From an uncultured Desulfobacteraceae bacterium (GTDB taxonomy: Bacteria > Desulfobacterota > Desulfobacteria > Desulfobacterales > Desulfatirhabdiaceae), in assembly GCA_903953895.1 (NCBI GenBank), contig CAJBLH010000303.1, forward strand, positions 1 to 64,000: a stretch of 64,000 nt of DNA. The letters run 5' to 3'. Of this stretch, positions 8,615-19,500 are shown piece by piece (position 1 is the first letter of the stretch; the number at the start of each line of letters is the position of its first letter). Under the pieces are notes generated by a model. The model worked only from the letters and a program-made list of their open reading frames with translations, was not told the origin of the DNA and ran no database searches. A program made the translations under genes and the position numbers.

Positions 8615-11350
8615 TTACAGCTCTTTGGAGATCACTTGACGCAGGAGACCGAACTGGGCCGATAGTTCAGTCTCCAGTTTCCTGGCTGTATGCAAGTCTC
8701 CGGTTCCGGCCGCTTTCTGTATATCCAAAGCCACTTCCTGCATACGTTTTCCGCCTACGATAGCCGATGCTCCTTTGATGGTGTGGGCCTGGTGTTCGGC
8801 GCCGGTTGTGTCTCCGATTTCAAGATACCCCTTCAGGGCAGTGATCTGTCTCGGCATGTCCTCCAGAAAACCTTCCACCACCGTGCGGACCAGATCGCTG
8901 TCATCCATCAGCCGGACCATCATGCTGGCGCGGTCGAAAATATCGGAAGAAAGATATGCGATGTTGAATGAAATTTCTTCACCTCCGGTATGTTCGCGGT
9001 CGGATTCATTTTCCGCCGGCAGCCATTTGTCCAGTGCGGTTGCCAGGGCCTGGGGCGACACCGGTTTGGTGACGCAGTCATTCATGCCTGCCGCCAGAAA
9101 TCGCTTTTGGTCGCCGTGCATGGCGTGGGCCGTCATGGCGATGATGGGTATCTGGCTATAGGCGGTTCCGGATTCCCGGATAAACTGGGTTGCTTCGATC
9201 CCGTCTATTTCGGGCATCTGTACATCCATCAGTATCAGGTCGTAAGGCAACGTTTCCAGAGCATTCAGCGCTTCCAGGCCATTTGCCGCCACATCTGCGC
9301 GCAGGCCGAGTTTCTTCAGCATGCCAAGCGCCACCTGCTGATTGGTGATGTTGTCTTCGGTCAGCAGGATGCGGGCCTTTCGATCGGCGAACCGGTTCAG
9401 GATTTCAGGGGCCATGAGTCGCCTGGCGATGGTTCGTGGTTTGGGCGTGTTCCGATCGCTCAGGGTCAGAGACAGCACTTCTTTAAGCTCCTGATGACGT
9501 ATCGGTTTGGCCACATGCGCCGTAAATCCGATTTCCTCCAATCGCCGGATGTCTTCCCGTATTCCCAGAGAAGTCAGCATCACCATCCGGGTGTCGGCCA
9601 GTCGTTTTTCAGTATGGATGATCCGGCCCAGGATTTCTCCGTCCATGCCAGGCATCTGCTTGTCGATTAGCGCAATGCGGAACGGGTCGTTTTCATCCAG
9701 GGCCCGGTAAAGCGCCTGAATCGCTTCTGCGCCGTCTTTTGTATCAGCCGGACGCATGCCCCAGAAAGCCAATCGGCTGGCCAGGATTTCTCGATTGGCG
9801 GCGCTGTCATCCACGACCAGGATGCGAATTCCATTCAGATCAGCCGGTTGAAGCGTTTCATCAACGGCATTCCCGGCCGGTATGCCGAGGCGCGCCGTGA
9901 ACCAGAACTCTGAACCTTCGCCTTCTTCGCTGATCGCGCCGGCCTCTCCTCCCATCAAATCGGCCAGTTGTTTCGATATGGCCAATCCCAGGCCGCTGCC
10001 GCCGAATCGCCGTGTGGTCGATGCATCCACCTGGATAAACTTGTCGAAGATCAGACCGATCATGTCTTTCGGAATGCCGATACCGGTATCGCGAACCGCA
10101 AATCGCAGGTGGACATCGGTTTCATTTTTTTCAATCAGCTTGACGCGGATGGTTATTTCACCGCGATGGGTGAATTTTATCGCATTACCGGCAAGATTGG
10201 TGAGTATCTGGCGCAGGCGGCCCGGATCACCCCGCAGCAGCGTGGGCACATCCAGCTCTGCGGCGCAGACAATCTCCAGTCCCTTTTCGTGAGCCTTTAC
10301 GGCCAGTGTGGTGGCAAAGTCCTCCAGAAGGCTCGTTAAATCGAAGTCCAGCATTTCCAGGTCGAGTTTTTTGGCCTCGATTTTGGAAAAGTCGAGAATG
10401 TCGTTGATCAGGCCAAGCAGTGCTTCGCCGCTGTTTCGCACGATTTCGGCATAGCGTCGCTGCTGGTCGTTCAGTTCTGTATCGAGCAGCAGCCCGGTCA
10501 TGCCGATGACGCCATTCATTGGGGTACGGATTTCATGGCTCATGTTGGCCAGAAATTCGCTCTTGGCCGCATTGGCCATTTCCGCCTCGGCCGCCATGGC
10601 ATTGGCGCGGGCAGTGGCATCCTCGAGCAGTTGGTTGGTTTCGATCAGGTCTTCCTGAATCTGTTTGCGCCGGGCTACGACCAGACCGGCGATCATGGTG
10701 ACACACAGCAACAGTATCAGCCCGATCGGCAGCGCAGCCCTGGCGGCAATTTCCCATTTCCAGTCTCCTGCATCGATGTCCATGTCAAGCACAGCGATGA
10801 GATCGCCGGTGGCCGGATCGATCACGGGGACCATCGCCGATATCCACAAGCCCCATCGGTCCGAGTACGGGCCTTCGACAACCTCGGCCCGGTCAACAAA
10901 CACGTGGCGATAGCCGGCGGGGAATTCCTTGTAGAGCTGCCCGGGCGAAGAGTCGTCCTGCGATTCGACCGGCTCGCTGTCCATGAAGAAAAACACCTTG
11001 CCGTCGGTATGTGATCCGGTCTCGCCAGTCGTACCCGGACGGAGGCCCAGCAAGCAGATAAGCCGGCATTTCGGGTTGGCCGATCGTATGGCGGATAGTT
11101 GTTTCTTGAGCTGCTGGTAGAACGGACTGCGAATATCCGCCTCTGTTCCTGAAAGCATCTGAATCCATCCGATGTTCAACGCTTGCGCCACCAGGCGAGT
11201 CTGCTGGAGCAAGCCGTTTCGCATGTTCCGATCGGCCCGATGCGCCGTCCACCACGCGGCAAGGATACCGACGATCAGCAGGGCCGACAAAATCATGATC
11301 CACCGGCGATTTTGCATCAATGATTCTTTGAACCGCAACCTTTCATTCAC
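8615..11350 (-). CDS. BarA-like membrane hybrid histidine kinase (sensor-HK-REC-REC-HPt)
   Basis: A 911-residue kinase. Membrane segments lie at about 17-35 and 208-228 and enclose a periplasmic sensor of about 170 residues, probably Cache-like. A short coiled coil precedes HisKA with H272 (NMSHEIRTP). The HATPase domain follows ([24 protein letters not shown]). Two receivers are present: about 515-640 with [12 protein letters not shown], and 663-785 with [11 protein letters not shown]. The C-terminal HPt has its histidine in AHTIKGASA. This is the full His-Asp-His relay of BarA/ArcB-like proteins. The start is GTG, with AGGAG 10 bases upstream. The second receiver lacks the palindromic insert found at the same place in three neighbouring paralogues. 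No output regulator lies next to it, so the target is unknown. Confidence 0.88.
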   Translation of the reverse strand: MNERLRFKESLMQNRRWIMILSALLIVGILAAWWTAHRADRNMRNGLLQQTRLVAQALNIGWIQMLSGTEADIRSPFYQQLKKQLSAIRSANPKCRLICLLGLRPGTTGETGSHTDGKVFFFMDSEPVESQDDSSPGQLYKEFPAGYRHVFVDRAEVVEGPYSDRWGLWISAMVPVIDPATGDLIAVLDMDIDAGDWKWEIAARAALPIGLILLLCVTMIAGLVVARRKQIQEDLIETNQLLEDATARANAMAAEAEMANAAKSEFLANMSHEIRTPMNGVIGMTGLLLDTELNDQQRRYAEIVRNSGEALLGLINDILDFSKIEAKKLDLEMLDFDLTSLLEDFATTLAVKAHEKGLEIVCAAELDVPTLLRGDPGRLRQILTNLAGNAIKFTHRGEITIRVKLIEKNETDVHLRFAVRDTGIGIPKDMIGLIFDKFIQVDASTTRRFGGSGLGLAISKQLADLMGGEAGAISEEGEGSEFWFTARLGIPAGNAVDETLQPADLNGIRILVVDDSAANREILASRLAFWGMRPADTKDGAEAIQALYRALDENDPFRIALIDKQMPGMDGEILGRIIHTEKRLADTRMVMLTSLGIREDIRRLEEIGFTAHVAKPIRHQELKEVLSLTLSDRNTPKPRTIARRLMAPEILNRFADRKARILLTEDNITNQQVALGMLKKLGLRADVAANGLEALNALETLPYDLILMDVQMPEIDGIEATQFIRESGTAYSQIPIIAMTAHAMHGDQKRFLAAGMNDCVTKPVSPQALATALDKWLPAENESDREHTGGEEISFNIAYLSSDIFDRASMMVRLMDDSDLVRTVVEGFLEDMPRQITALKGYLEIGDTTGAEHQAHTIKGASAIVGGKRMQEVALDIQKAAGTGDLHTARKLETELSAQFGLLRQVISKEL

Positions 11351-11401
11351 GACGGGATTTCTCCTGTTATCAATTGAGTCGCCACAGACTGAAAAATCAT
11401 G

Positions 11402-12313
11402 TTATGCACACGTATTGTCGTCGAAACAAACGCAATTGCGTCCGCTTCCCTTTGCCTGATAAAGCGCGGTATCCGCAGCGGAGAGCAGTTTGTCCATGGT
11501 ATCGTTTTCCTGCACAATTCTTACGCCGATGCTGATGGTGATGAACAGGTTTCCCGCCCGGGTCGGGATCGGGCTTTCCGCGACTATCTTTTTCAATCGT
11601 TCGAATAGATTCTTCACATCGGTATTGACGCCGGATGCGATCACCAGAAATTCCTCTCCCCCAAACCGACCGAAATGGTCATAGTCCCGCAAACAGGAAT
11701 GTATCAGGCGGACAAACCCGCAGAGGACTTCATCTCCCACCATATGGCCGTGAGTATCGTTGATTTTTTTGAAATGATCGATATCGCAAATTCCTACAGC
11801 CAGGCCGCCGTGTTGTCGATGCTCTCTGGAAAGCTCGCGGGACAGGGCGGTTTGAATGGCCCTGCGGTTTAGAATCCCTGTCAGCAGATCATGTGACGCC
11901 TCATGCGCCAGGGCGTTCCTGGCTTTCAGCAGTTCGGTCTGCATCTCGATCAGGCGGCGCCCGACCTCGATTCTGGATCGAAGCTCGCCCGGATGAAACG
12001 GCTTGGTCAGGTAGTCGTCGGCGCCGGCATCAAGCCCGGCGATGATGTCGGCTTTTTCATCCCGGGTGGTCAGCATGATAATATAGGGAGGGGAATCGAC
12101 TTCAAGGGCCCGGACACGGCGGACCACTTCCAATCCATCCATGACCGGCATCATCCAGTCGAGTATGACCAGTTTCGGCGTATCGGGTTGCTGAAGTATG
12201 CACCACGCTTCAGCGCCGTTGACGGCTTCCACGACGTCATGCCCGTTTTTATTCAATACGGCGGCCAGCAGAATACGGGATGTAAGGTCGTCTTCGGCGA
12301 TCAAGATTCGCAT
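11402..12313 (-). CDS. REC-GGDEF diguanylate cyclase response regulator
   Basis: A 303-residue PleD/WspR-like protein that should make cyclic di-GMP from GTP when phosphorylated. The receiver (about 1-118) has the aspartate at D52 (VILDWMMP) and K104 in LTKPF. The GGDEF domain (about 135-300) carries the active GGEEF signature at 218-222. The product-inhibition I-site RxxD (R209, D212) sits exactly five residues before it, so feedback control by c-di-GMP is expected. The ATG at 12313 has GGAGG 8 bases upstream, which is better than the TTG two codons earlier. It lies between two membrane hybrid kinases, either of which could phosphorylate it. A PilZ-domain protein elsewhere in the window (41233-42270) is a possible receiver of its signal. 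Confidence 0.9.
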   Translation of the reverse strand: MRILIAEDDLTSRILLAAVLNKNGHDVVEAVNGAEAWCILQQPDTPKLVILDWMMPVMDGLEVVRRVRALEVDSPPYIIMLTTRDEKADIIAGLDAGADDYLTKPFHPGELRSRIEVGRRLIEMQTELLKARNALAHEASHDLLTGILNRRAIQTALSRELSREHRQHGGLAVGICDIDHFKKINDTHGHMVGDEVLCGFVRLIHSCLRDYDHFGRFGGEEFLVIASGVNTDVKNLFERLKKIVAESPIPTRAGNLFITISIGVRIVQENDTMDKLLSAADTALYQAKGSGRNCVCFDDNTCA

Positions 12314-12398
12314 CGTCAAGTCCTCCGGGTGGTGAAATCGTTATAAACGTTCGTTGTTTTCATCGTTTCTCTTTTTTCCAACTGAATGTATTGGCAGT

Positions 12399-12436
12399 AA
12401 TCATCGTTTGGGACCCCCCCCGCTGGGAGGTGGACG
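12399..12436. repeat. GC-rich dispersed repeat, copy 2 (shortened)
   Basis: ATCATCGTTTGGGACCCCCC followed by CGCTGGGAGGTGGACGG matches the two ends of the longer copies at 3561-3616 and 43025-43082. The middle ACCTC segment is missing. It overlaps the stop region of the PhnD-like sensor kinase gene. Confidence 0.45.
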
Positions 12437-12437
12437 G

Positions 12438-15400
12438 TTACGTATGGCCCTGTTGCATTGCTTCCTTGAGCCGCGCAAACTGTGCTTCCAGTTCAGGCAT
12501 GCACACGCCGGCTGCAGTCGGATTCAGAGACTCGCTTGCTTTCTCCATTTTGAACGCCACAGTCCGCAATCGTTCGCCGCCGACATTGGCGGATGCGCCT
12601 TTGATGGTGTGGGCCTGGCGCTCGGCGCCCGCCATATCTCCGGCTATTATAAACGCTTTCAGCGCGTGAATCTGCTGCGGGATATCCTCCAGGAACCCCT
12701 CCTGAATCATTTTAGCCAGATCTTCGTCATTCAGCAATCTCTCTAGAAATTTCGGTCTGTCCCAGACCGGTGTTTCATCGATCTTCACCTCCGGTACTCT
12801 CTCCCCCCTCTTTTCATCCTTCATCCTTTCACTTTCATCCTTTATACTTCCCCCTTCATCCTTTTTTTTCGGCAGCCATTTCTTCAGCCGGTCCGCCAGC
12901 GCCTGCGGAGAAACGGGTTTGGATAGATAGTCGTTCATGCCGGCCTCCAGACATTTCTCCCGGTCGCCCTGTATGGCATGAGCGGTCATGGCGATGATCG
13001 GAATTGGCAATGAGAAATTACGAATTGCAAATGGTGAAGAAGCATCGCCTGTTTGCGCTTGATTCGTAATTTCTGATTCGTAATTCCTGATTCTTCTCGT
13101 GGCTTCGAGTCCATCCATCACCGGCATCTGTACATCCATCAGAATAAGGTCGTAGGGAAGCACTTCCAATGCCTTGAGTACCTCGGCGCCGTTGGCTACG
13201 GCATCCGCCCGCAAACCCAGTTTGTTCAAGATGCCCAGAGCCACCTGCTGGTTGGTGATGTTGTCTTCGGCCAGCAGAACACGCGCCTTGCTTCCGGCGA
13301 ACATGTTCAGAATCTCCCGGGCCGAATGCTTCATCACGCTCGATGTCTGCGGTCGATCCGTCCTTTGTTCCGCCAGAGCCAGAGACAGCATATCTTTCAG
13401 TTCCTGATGGCGTATCGGCTTGTTCATGTAGCCCGCAAAGCCGATCTCTGCAATGCGGCGGGTATCGCCCTTTGTTCCCATAGAGGTCAACATCACCAAT
13501 CGGGTGCTGGCCAGTCGCCTGTCGGCTTTGATGGCCAGACCGAGCGATTCGCCGTCCATGCCCGGCATCTGCATGTCGATAAGGGCGATCCGGAATGGGT
13601 CGTTCTCGTCCTTTGCCTGAAGGAGGGTTTCGAGCGCAGTCGGGCCGTCCGGAGTCTCGACGGGCCGCATTCCCCACGACGTCAAACGTGTCGTCAGGAG
13701 CTGGCGGTTTGTGGCGTTGTCATCCACGATCAATGCCTTGATGTTGCATAAATCTTCAGGCGGGAGCATGGCCAGGTGTGTACTGTCTGGCTGTGTGTTC
13801 AGCCGCGCGGTAAACCAGAACACCGAGCCCTGGCCAACCTGGCTCTCGACACCGATTTCACCGCCCATCAGTTCGGCCAGTTGTCTGGATATGGCCAGTC
13901 CCAATCCGGTGCCGCCATATTGCCGCGTGGTCGATGCGTCCGCCTGGGTGAAATTGGAAAAAATCAGGTCGAGCTTATCATCTGGAATGCCGATGCCCGT
14001 GTCGCGCACCGTAAAACGCAATAATACGGAGGCGGGGGAGGGGGCTGTTTCATCAACCGCCGACACATGAATCGCCACTTCGCCCGTGTGGGTGAATTTG
14101 ATGGCATTGCCTGCCAGGTTGGTCAGAATCTGGCGCAAGCGGCCCGGATCACCAATCAGAAATGATGGAACATCCGGATCTGTGCTGCATACCAGTTCCA
14201 GGCCCTTGTCATGGGCGCGCAAGGCCAGGGCTGCCGTAAAATCTTCGAGGATATTCTGCAGATCGAAATCCAGGTTTTCGAGATCGAGTTTTCCGGCTTC
14301 GATCTTGGAAAAATCGAGAATGTCGTTGATGAGTACCAGAAGTGATTCGCCGCTGGCACGAACGGTTTCGGTATAGCGGCGCTGTTCTTCGGTCAGGTTC
14401 GTGTCGAGCAGCAGACCTGTCATGCCGATGACGCCGTTCATGGGTGTACGGATTTCATGACTCATGTTGGCTAAAAATTCGCTTTTGGCCACATTGGCCA
14501 TTTCCGCATCCGCCGCCATCTGTTTGGCCAACAGGGTCTGCTGTTCCAGATGATGGTTCAGGCTCTCGGCTTTTTCCATCGCCATCCTTAAACTCTCTAC
14601 ACTTTGCTTGCGATCTGTAATGTCGCGGACAATCTGAATGGCGCCGGTAACGTTGCCGGATTGATCGTGAAAAGGCGAGGCTTTGATAAACAACCACGAT
14701 TCTCTATCTTTGTAAAAACTCTTAATGCACACTTCTGCAGTCAGTGAATTGTTTTCCCGGATGATGTTGGGATATCGGGCCCTTATTTCCTCATCGTTCA
14801 TGGAGATCAATAAGTTCATCAATAGCGGCCTTTTTTCGCCGTAAAACGGAACGGCGTAAGCGTGATCGCCTTTGCCGATCATTTCTGCGGCGGGAACGCC
14901 CGTCATGATCTCAATCTGCTTGTTCCATATAACGATACGGCCTTCCAGATCAATGGCCATGGTGGCATCCGGTAGAAATTCGATGATATCCGCCAGCCGC
15001 CTCTGGTTTTCGAGCAGCGAATTTTCTGCCCGCTTGATTTCGGTGATATTCTGAAAGCAGACGACCGCGCCGCCAATCTCTCCCATGTCCACAATCGGCC
15101 GGCTGGAATACGATACCGGAATGGCGCAGCCATCCTTTCGATAAAAAAATTCATCGCTGCCCTGATGCACCGTTCCGTCGATGCAAGCCTTGAAAATCGG
15201 GCATTCGTGATTCGGATAGGGTTGCCCATCCGGTTTTGTGTGATGTGTCAGCGCATGCAGATTCTTACCCAGCAATTCCTCGGCCGTGTATCCCAGTATT
15301 TTACTGGCCGTCGGGTTGACGAATGTCGTGTTTCCATTGTTGTCTATGCCGCAGATCCCTTCCCCTGCAGATGCCAGCAACATTCGGTTCTGGCCGCTGA

Positions 15401-16556
15401 CCCGCATCATCGTCAGATTTTTGCGGCGAAGCATTAGCATTGCGGCCGACAACACGACGATCAATACCGAGATCACTCCCAGCCATGGCCAGTATTGCCG
15501 CAACATGTCCCGCCAGCTCATCCGACCATAGTGTTCATAAGGTGGCAGCCGCAGCTCGCGCAGGCAGTCGTGAACGCTGGTATAGTCGAGGCAGACGCCC
15601 CATCCGCCGATTTGCGCCGCCAGGGCGGCGGGGGAATCGGCATGCAGGCTCAGCAATGCCACGGTTACATCGCGCGAGATATCATCGGGCGTGTCGGAAA
15701 GCTTTGCAAACGGCCACTCCGGATAGAGGCGGGTCGTGTGTACATACGGGAAGGAACTCCGGTCTTCCCGCACGCTATCGGCAGGGATCACCCGAATCTC
15801 ATCCATGCGGATCTCGCCATCGGCCGCCATGCGCTCGAGTGTATCGGTGCGTACCGTGCCGATATCCGCCTGGCCGGAAAGAACCGCCCGGACCACTGCA
15901 GGATGACAATCCAGAAAAAACAGCCGGGCGCAGTCTCGTTCGGGATCGATGCCCGCAGACCTGAATTCGCGCAGCGCCATATACCAGCCGCCGAACGATG
16001 TCTGGCCGGTGGCCGCCAGTCGCTGATCGCGGGCATTCCGCAATGTCTGCAGATCGGTGCGATCGGCACGACAAAAAATAACACCGCCGAATTCCGATAA
16101 TATCTGTGTTCCAACCAGATTGTGCAGGGTCATGGTTCGGGTAATGCCGTACCGGACTTCCAGATCGACATAGATGGCGGAATTGCAGATCAGAAAATCG
16201 ATCGACTGGTTTTTGACTGCCGGCTCGATCTCCTCGAATTGCAGCGGCGCCAGTTCAAACCGATTGCCGGGCAGTCTCTCGCTCAGGTAGTCCATCGTGG
16301 GTTGCCACATTTTCTTGCAGGTATCCCTCCCCTTGTGCGCCAGAACACCGATTCGGATCGACGCCGGAGGTTGTTCCGGCCGAGAGGGGTCCGGGCTGTC
16401 TTCGGCCAGCACAGACCGGGTGTTCAAAATGCCATTTCCGACATCCATAACCAGAACGCAGACCATGATACAGAAAATTGCCGGAAGCATCCATGCTGAC
16501 AATAACAGCTTTTTCAAACAGAGACATCGGGTTTTCGGTTGATCGATTGATATCAT
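12438..16556 (-). CDS. Hybrid histidine kinase with PhnD-like periplasmic sensor
   Basis: A 1372-residue membrane kinase. An N-terminal membrane/signal segment (about 15-37) is followed by a periplasmic domain (about 65-335) that resembles PhnD-type phosphonate/phosphite-binding proteins: RIGVLAHKG at the start, then DFLICNSAIYV and SGQADIGTVRTDTLE. A second membrane segment lies at about 355-377. Then come two PAS domains, HisKA with H700, HATPase, two receivers and a C-terminal HPt (AHTIKGASA). The ligand is probably a small anion or organic ligand; this is inference from the fold. The ATG at 16556 is chosen because the earlier in-frame ATG (16613) lies inside the upstream gene. The second receiver holds an in-frame palindromic repeat, and the linker before HPt is made of MKDE-like repeats. 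Confidence 0.85.
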   Translation of the reverse strand: MISIDQPKTRCLCLKKLLLSAWMLPAIFCIMVCVLVMDVGNGILNTRSVLAEDSPDPSRPEQPPASIRIGVLAHKGRDTCKKMWQPTMDYLSERLPGNRFELAPLQFEEIEPAVKNQSIDFLICNSAIYVDLEVRYGITRTMTLHNLVGTQILSEFGGVIFCRADRTDLQTLRNARDQRLAATGQTSFGGWYMALREFRSAGIDPERDCARLFFLDCHPAVVRAVLSGQADIGTVRTDTLERMAADGEIRMDEIRVIPADSVREDRSSFPYVHTTRLYPEWPFAKLSDTPDDISRDVTVALLSLHADSPAALAAQIGGWGVCLDYTSVHDCLRELRLPPYEHYGRMSWRDMLRQYWPWLGVISVLIVVLSAAMLMLRRKNLTMMRVSGQNRMLLASAGEGICGIDNNGNTTFVNPTASKILGYTAEELLGKNLHALTHHTKPDGQPYPNHECPIFKACIDGTVHQGSDEFFYRKDGCAIPVSYSSRPIVDMGEIGGAVVCFQNITEIKRAENSLLENQRRLADIIEFLPDATMAIDLEGRIVIWNKQIEIMTGVPAAEMIGKGDHAYAVPFYGEKRPLLMNLLISMNDEEIRARYPNIIRENNSLTAEVCIKSFYKDRESWLFIKASPFHDQSGNVTGAIQIVRDITDRKQSVESLRMAMEKAESLNHHLEQQTLLAKQMAADAEMANVAKSEFLANMSHEIRTPMNGVIGMTGLLLDTNLTEEQRRYTETVRASGESLLVLINDILDFSKIEAGKLDLENLDFDLQNILEDFTAALALRAHDKGLELVCSTDPDVPSFLIGDPGRLRQILTNLAGNAIKFTHTGEVAIHVSAVDETAPSPASVLLRFTVRDTGIGIPDDKLDLIFSNFTQADASTTRQYGGTGLGLAISRQLAELMGGEIGVESQVGQGSVFWFTARLNTQPDSTHLAMLPPEDLCNIKALIVDDNATNRQLLTTRLTSWGMRPVETPDGPTALETLLQAKDENDPFRIALIDMQMPGMDGESLGLAIKADRRLASTRLVMLTSMGTKGDTRRIAEIGFAGYMNKPIRHQELKDMLSLALAEQRTDRPQTSSVMKHSAREILNMFAGSKARVLLAEDNITNQQVALGILNKLGLRADAVANGAEVLKALEVLPYDLILMDVQMPVMDGLEATRRIRNYESEITNQAQTGDASSPFAIRNFSLPIPIIAMTAHAIQGDREKCLEAGMNDYLSKPVSPQALADRLKKWLPKKKDEGGSIKDESERMKDEKRGERVPEVKIDETPVWDRPKFLERLLNDEDLAKMIQEGFLEDIPQQIHALKAFIIAGDMAGAERQAHTIKGASANVGGERLRTVAFKMEKASESLNPTAAGVCMPELEAQFARLKEAMQQGHT
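13003..13095. repeat. In-frame palindromic element, copy A (inside receiver domain)
   Basis: About 93 bp whose arms contain AATTACGAATT on one side and TTCGTAATT repeated on the other, around a middle ATGGTGAAGAAGCATCGCC. It is translated as [18 protein letters not shown] and further residues between the end of helix 3 and strand 4 (IPIIAMTA) of the last receiver of the PhnD-like kinase. Equivalent copies lie at 17143-17235 and 23861-23952. The paralogue at 8615-11350 lacks it. Confidence 0.85.
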
Positions 16557-16587
16557 TCTCTGACCTGTGATTCTTTTAAACAAATTT

Positions 16588-19500
16588 TTATTTTTGGGTT
16601 GCCTTATAGCCATTTTGGATATCTTCTTTCAACTGGTAAAACTGCGATTCCAGTTCCCCTATCAATGCACCGGCGGCAGCCATATCCTGCGCTTTGGCGG
16701 TTTTCTCCATCTTGAATGCCACGGCCCGCAATCGTTCTGCGCCGATATTGGCGGATGCACCCTTGATGGTGTGGGCCTGACGCTCGGCGCCCGAAACATC
16801 GCCTGTTTCCAGAAACGCTTTCAGCGCCTCGATCTGCTGCGGGATATCCGTCAGGAAACCATCCTGAATCATTATCGCCAGCTCTTCGTCATCCATCAGG
16901 CGCTCCAGAAATTTCGGGCGATCCCAGACAGGCAGATTATCGGTCTTCACCTCCTGTGCATTTTTCAGTTCCGGTTCATCCTTCATTCTTGCGCTTTCAT
17001 CCGTGTTTTTCGGCAGCCATTTCTCCAGCCGATCCGCCAGCTCGTGCGGCGATACCGGCTTGGATATATAATCATTCATGCCCGCCGCCAGACATTTCTC
17101 CCGGTCGCCCTTTATGGCATGGGCCGTCATGGCGATAATCGGAATTTGGAATGAGGAATTACGAATTACGAATGATGAAGAAGTGTCGCCGGTTTGCGCT
17201 TGATTCGTAATTTCTGATTCGTAATTTCTGATTCTCTTTGTGGCTTCGAGTCCGTCCATCACCGGCATCTGCACATCCATCAGGATCAGGTCGTAGGGAA
17301 GGGTTTCCACTGCCGTGACCGCTTCCGCCCCGTTGGCCACGACATCCGTCCGCAACCCCAGTTTCTTCAGGATTCCCATCGCTACCTGCTGGTTGGTGAT
17401 GTTGTCTTCGGCCAGCAGAATACGCGCCTTGCTTCCGGCAAACAGATTCAGGATATTTCGATCCGGGCGGGAAGGGGGGGATGCGGATTTGTCATCGGAG
17501 ATCGGCGTCTTGAGATTGTTCAAATCCGCAGGCAGGGGCATTTCCATATGGGCGCCGTCGGTTTGTTTACCTATCCGGGCGGTGAACCAGAACTCCGATC
17601 CCCTTCCGACTTCGCTTTCAACACCCACTTCGCCGCCCATCAATTCCGCCAGTTGTTTTGTTATGGCCAATCCCAGGCCGGTGCCGCCGTACTGTCTTGT
17701 GGTCGAGGCATCCGCCTGCGTGAAATGGGCAAAAATAAGGCCAAGCTTGTTTTCCGGAATACCGATGCCGGTATCAGATACCACAAAACGCAGGAGAACG
17801 GAATCATCATGACTTTCAGCCAGTTTGACGCGAACGGCTATTGCACCCTGGTGGGTGAACTTGACGGCATTGCTCACAAGATTGGTAAGGATCTGGCGCA
17901 ACCGACCCGGATCTCCCTGCAGCCGTGTGGGTACGTCAATGTCGACGGTGCAGTGAAGTTCCAGCCCTTTCTGGTGGGCCTGTACGGCCAGTGTGGCGGT
18001 AAAATCGTTCAGCAGGGCCGATAAATCGAAGTTCAGCGTTTCCAATTCCAGTTTCTTCGCTTCGATCTTGGAAAAGTCGAGAATGTCGTTGATCAGGCCA
18101 AGCAGTGATTTAGCGCTGCTGCGCACCATCTCGGCATAAAGCCGCTGTTCGTCGCTCAAGTTTGTATCCAGCAACAGCCCGGTCATGCCGATGACGCCGT
18201 TCATGGGGGTTCTGATTTCGTGGCTCATGTTGGCCAGAAATTCGCTTTTGGCGGTGCTGGCTATCCTGGCTTGCGTTGCCATGCTGTTGGCCTGGTCATT
18301 GGCTTTCCTGAGTTCTTCCTGATTTGCCAGCAATTGGCGTTCAATTATCTTTCGTTGTTCCAGAACCTGCTGAAGTTTTTGATTTTTTTTCTGAAGTTCC
18401 AGAACCAGGGTGATGCGGTCTTTACGAACCAGAAAATTGTGTATGGCATCCTGAATCGCCTGTTTCAGCTCTTCCGGATCGGTCGGCTTGGTGATATAGC
18501 GAAAAATTTCGCCGGTGTTGATACAATGCAGCAACTGACCGGTCTGCATATTGGCGCTTAACGTCATGCGGATGGTATCTGGATAAAGTTCCTTGACCTG
18601 TCTGAGAAGGGTCAGCCCGTCCATGCCCGGCATTTTCAAATCGGTGACAAGGATATGAATCGGCATCGTTGCCATTAAAGCCAATGCGTCGGCACCGCTT
18701 TCAACAAAATATTGGGCATAGTTTTCCCTGCTTAACAGGCGCTCGACAGCTCTCAGGATATCCGGCTCGTCGTCCACGAAAAGAACGGCAATGTCCGTAA
18801 TCGATTCGATATGCGCCCTGGCCAATGCCTCCTTTGTTTCTTTGGCTTTCGGAAGCCAGTTATCGCGCTGGTCCGCCAGCGCCGGGAGTGGAGACATTTC
18901 CATGTGGGCGCCATCCCGCTGTTTTTTAAGCCGGGCGGTAAACCAGAACTGTGACCCTTTGCCGACTTCACTTTCAACCCCTACTTCTCCACCCATCAAT
19001 TCGGCCAGTTGTTTCGATATGGTCAGACCCAGACCGGTACCGCCATACTGCCGCGTGGTCGAAGTATCCGCCTGGGTAAAATCGGCGAAAACAAGGTCTT
19101 GTTTGTTTTCGGGAATACCGATGCCGGTATCGTACACCTCGAAGCGCAGGAGAACATCATTTTCGTTATTTTCAAGCAGTCTGACGTGGATGGTTATCTG
19201 GCCGTGCTGGGTGAACTTGATTGCATTTCCGGCAAAATTGGTCAGAATCTGGCGCAACCGGCCCGGATCTCCCTGAAGCCGTGTCGGTACATCGGGATCG
19301 GCTGCGCAGAGAAACGCCAGCCCTTTTTGATACGCCTGCAGGGTCAGTGCGGCGGTAAAATCATCCAGAAACGCAGATAAATCAAAATTCAGTATCTCGA
19401 GATCGAGCTTCTTTGCCTCGATCTTGGAAAAGTCGAGGATATCATTGAGCAGACCCAGTAGCGATTCAGCGCTGCTGCGCACGATTTCGGCAAATTGCCG

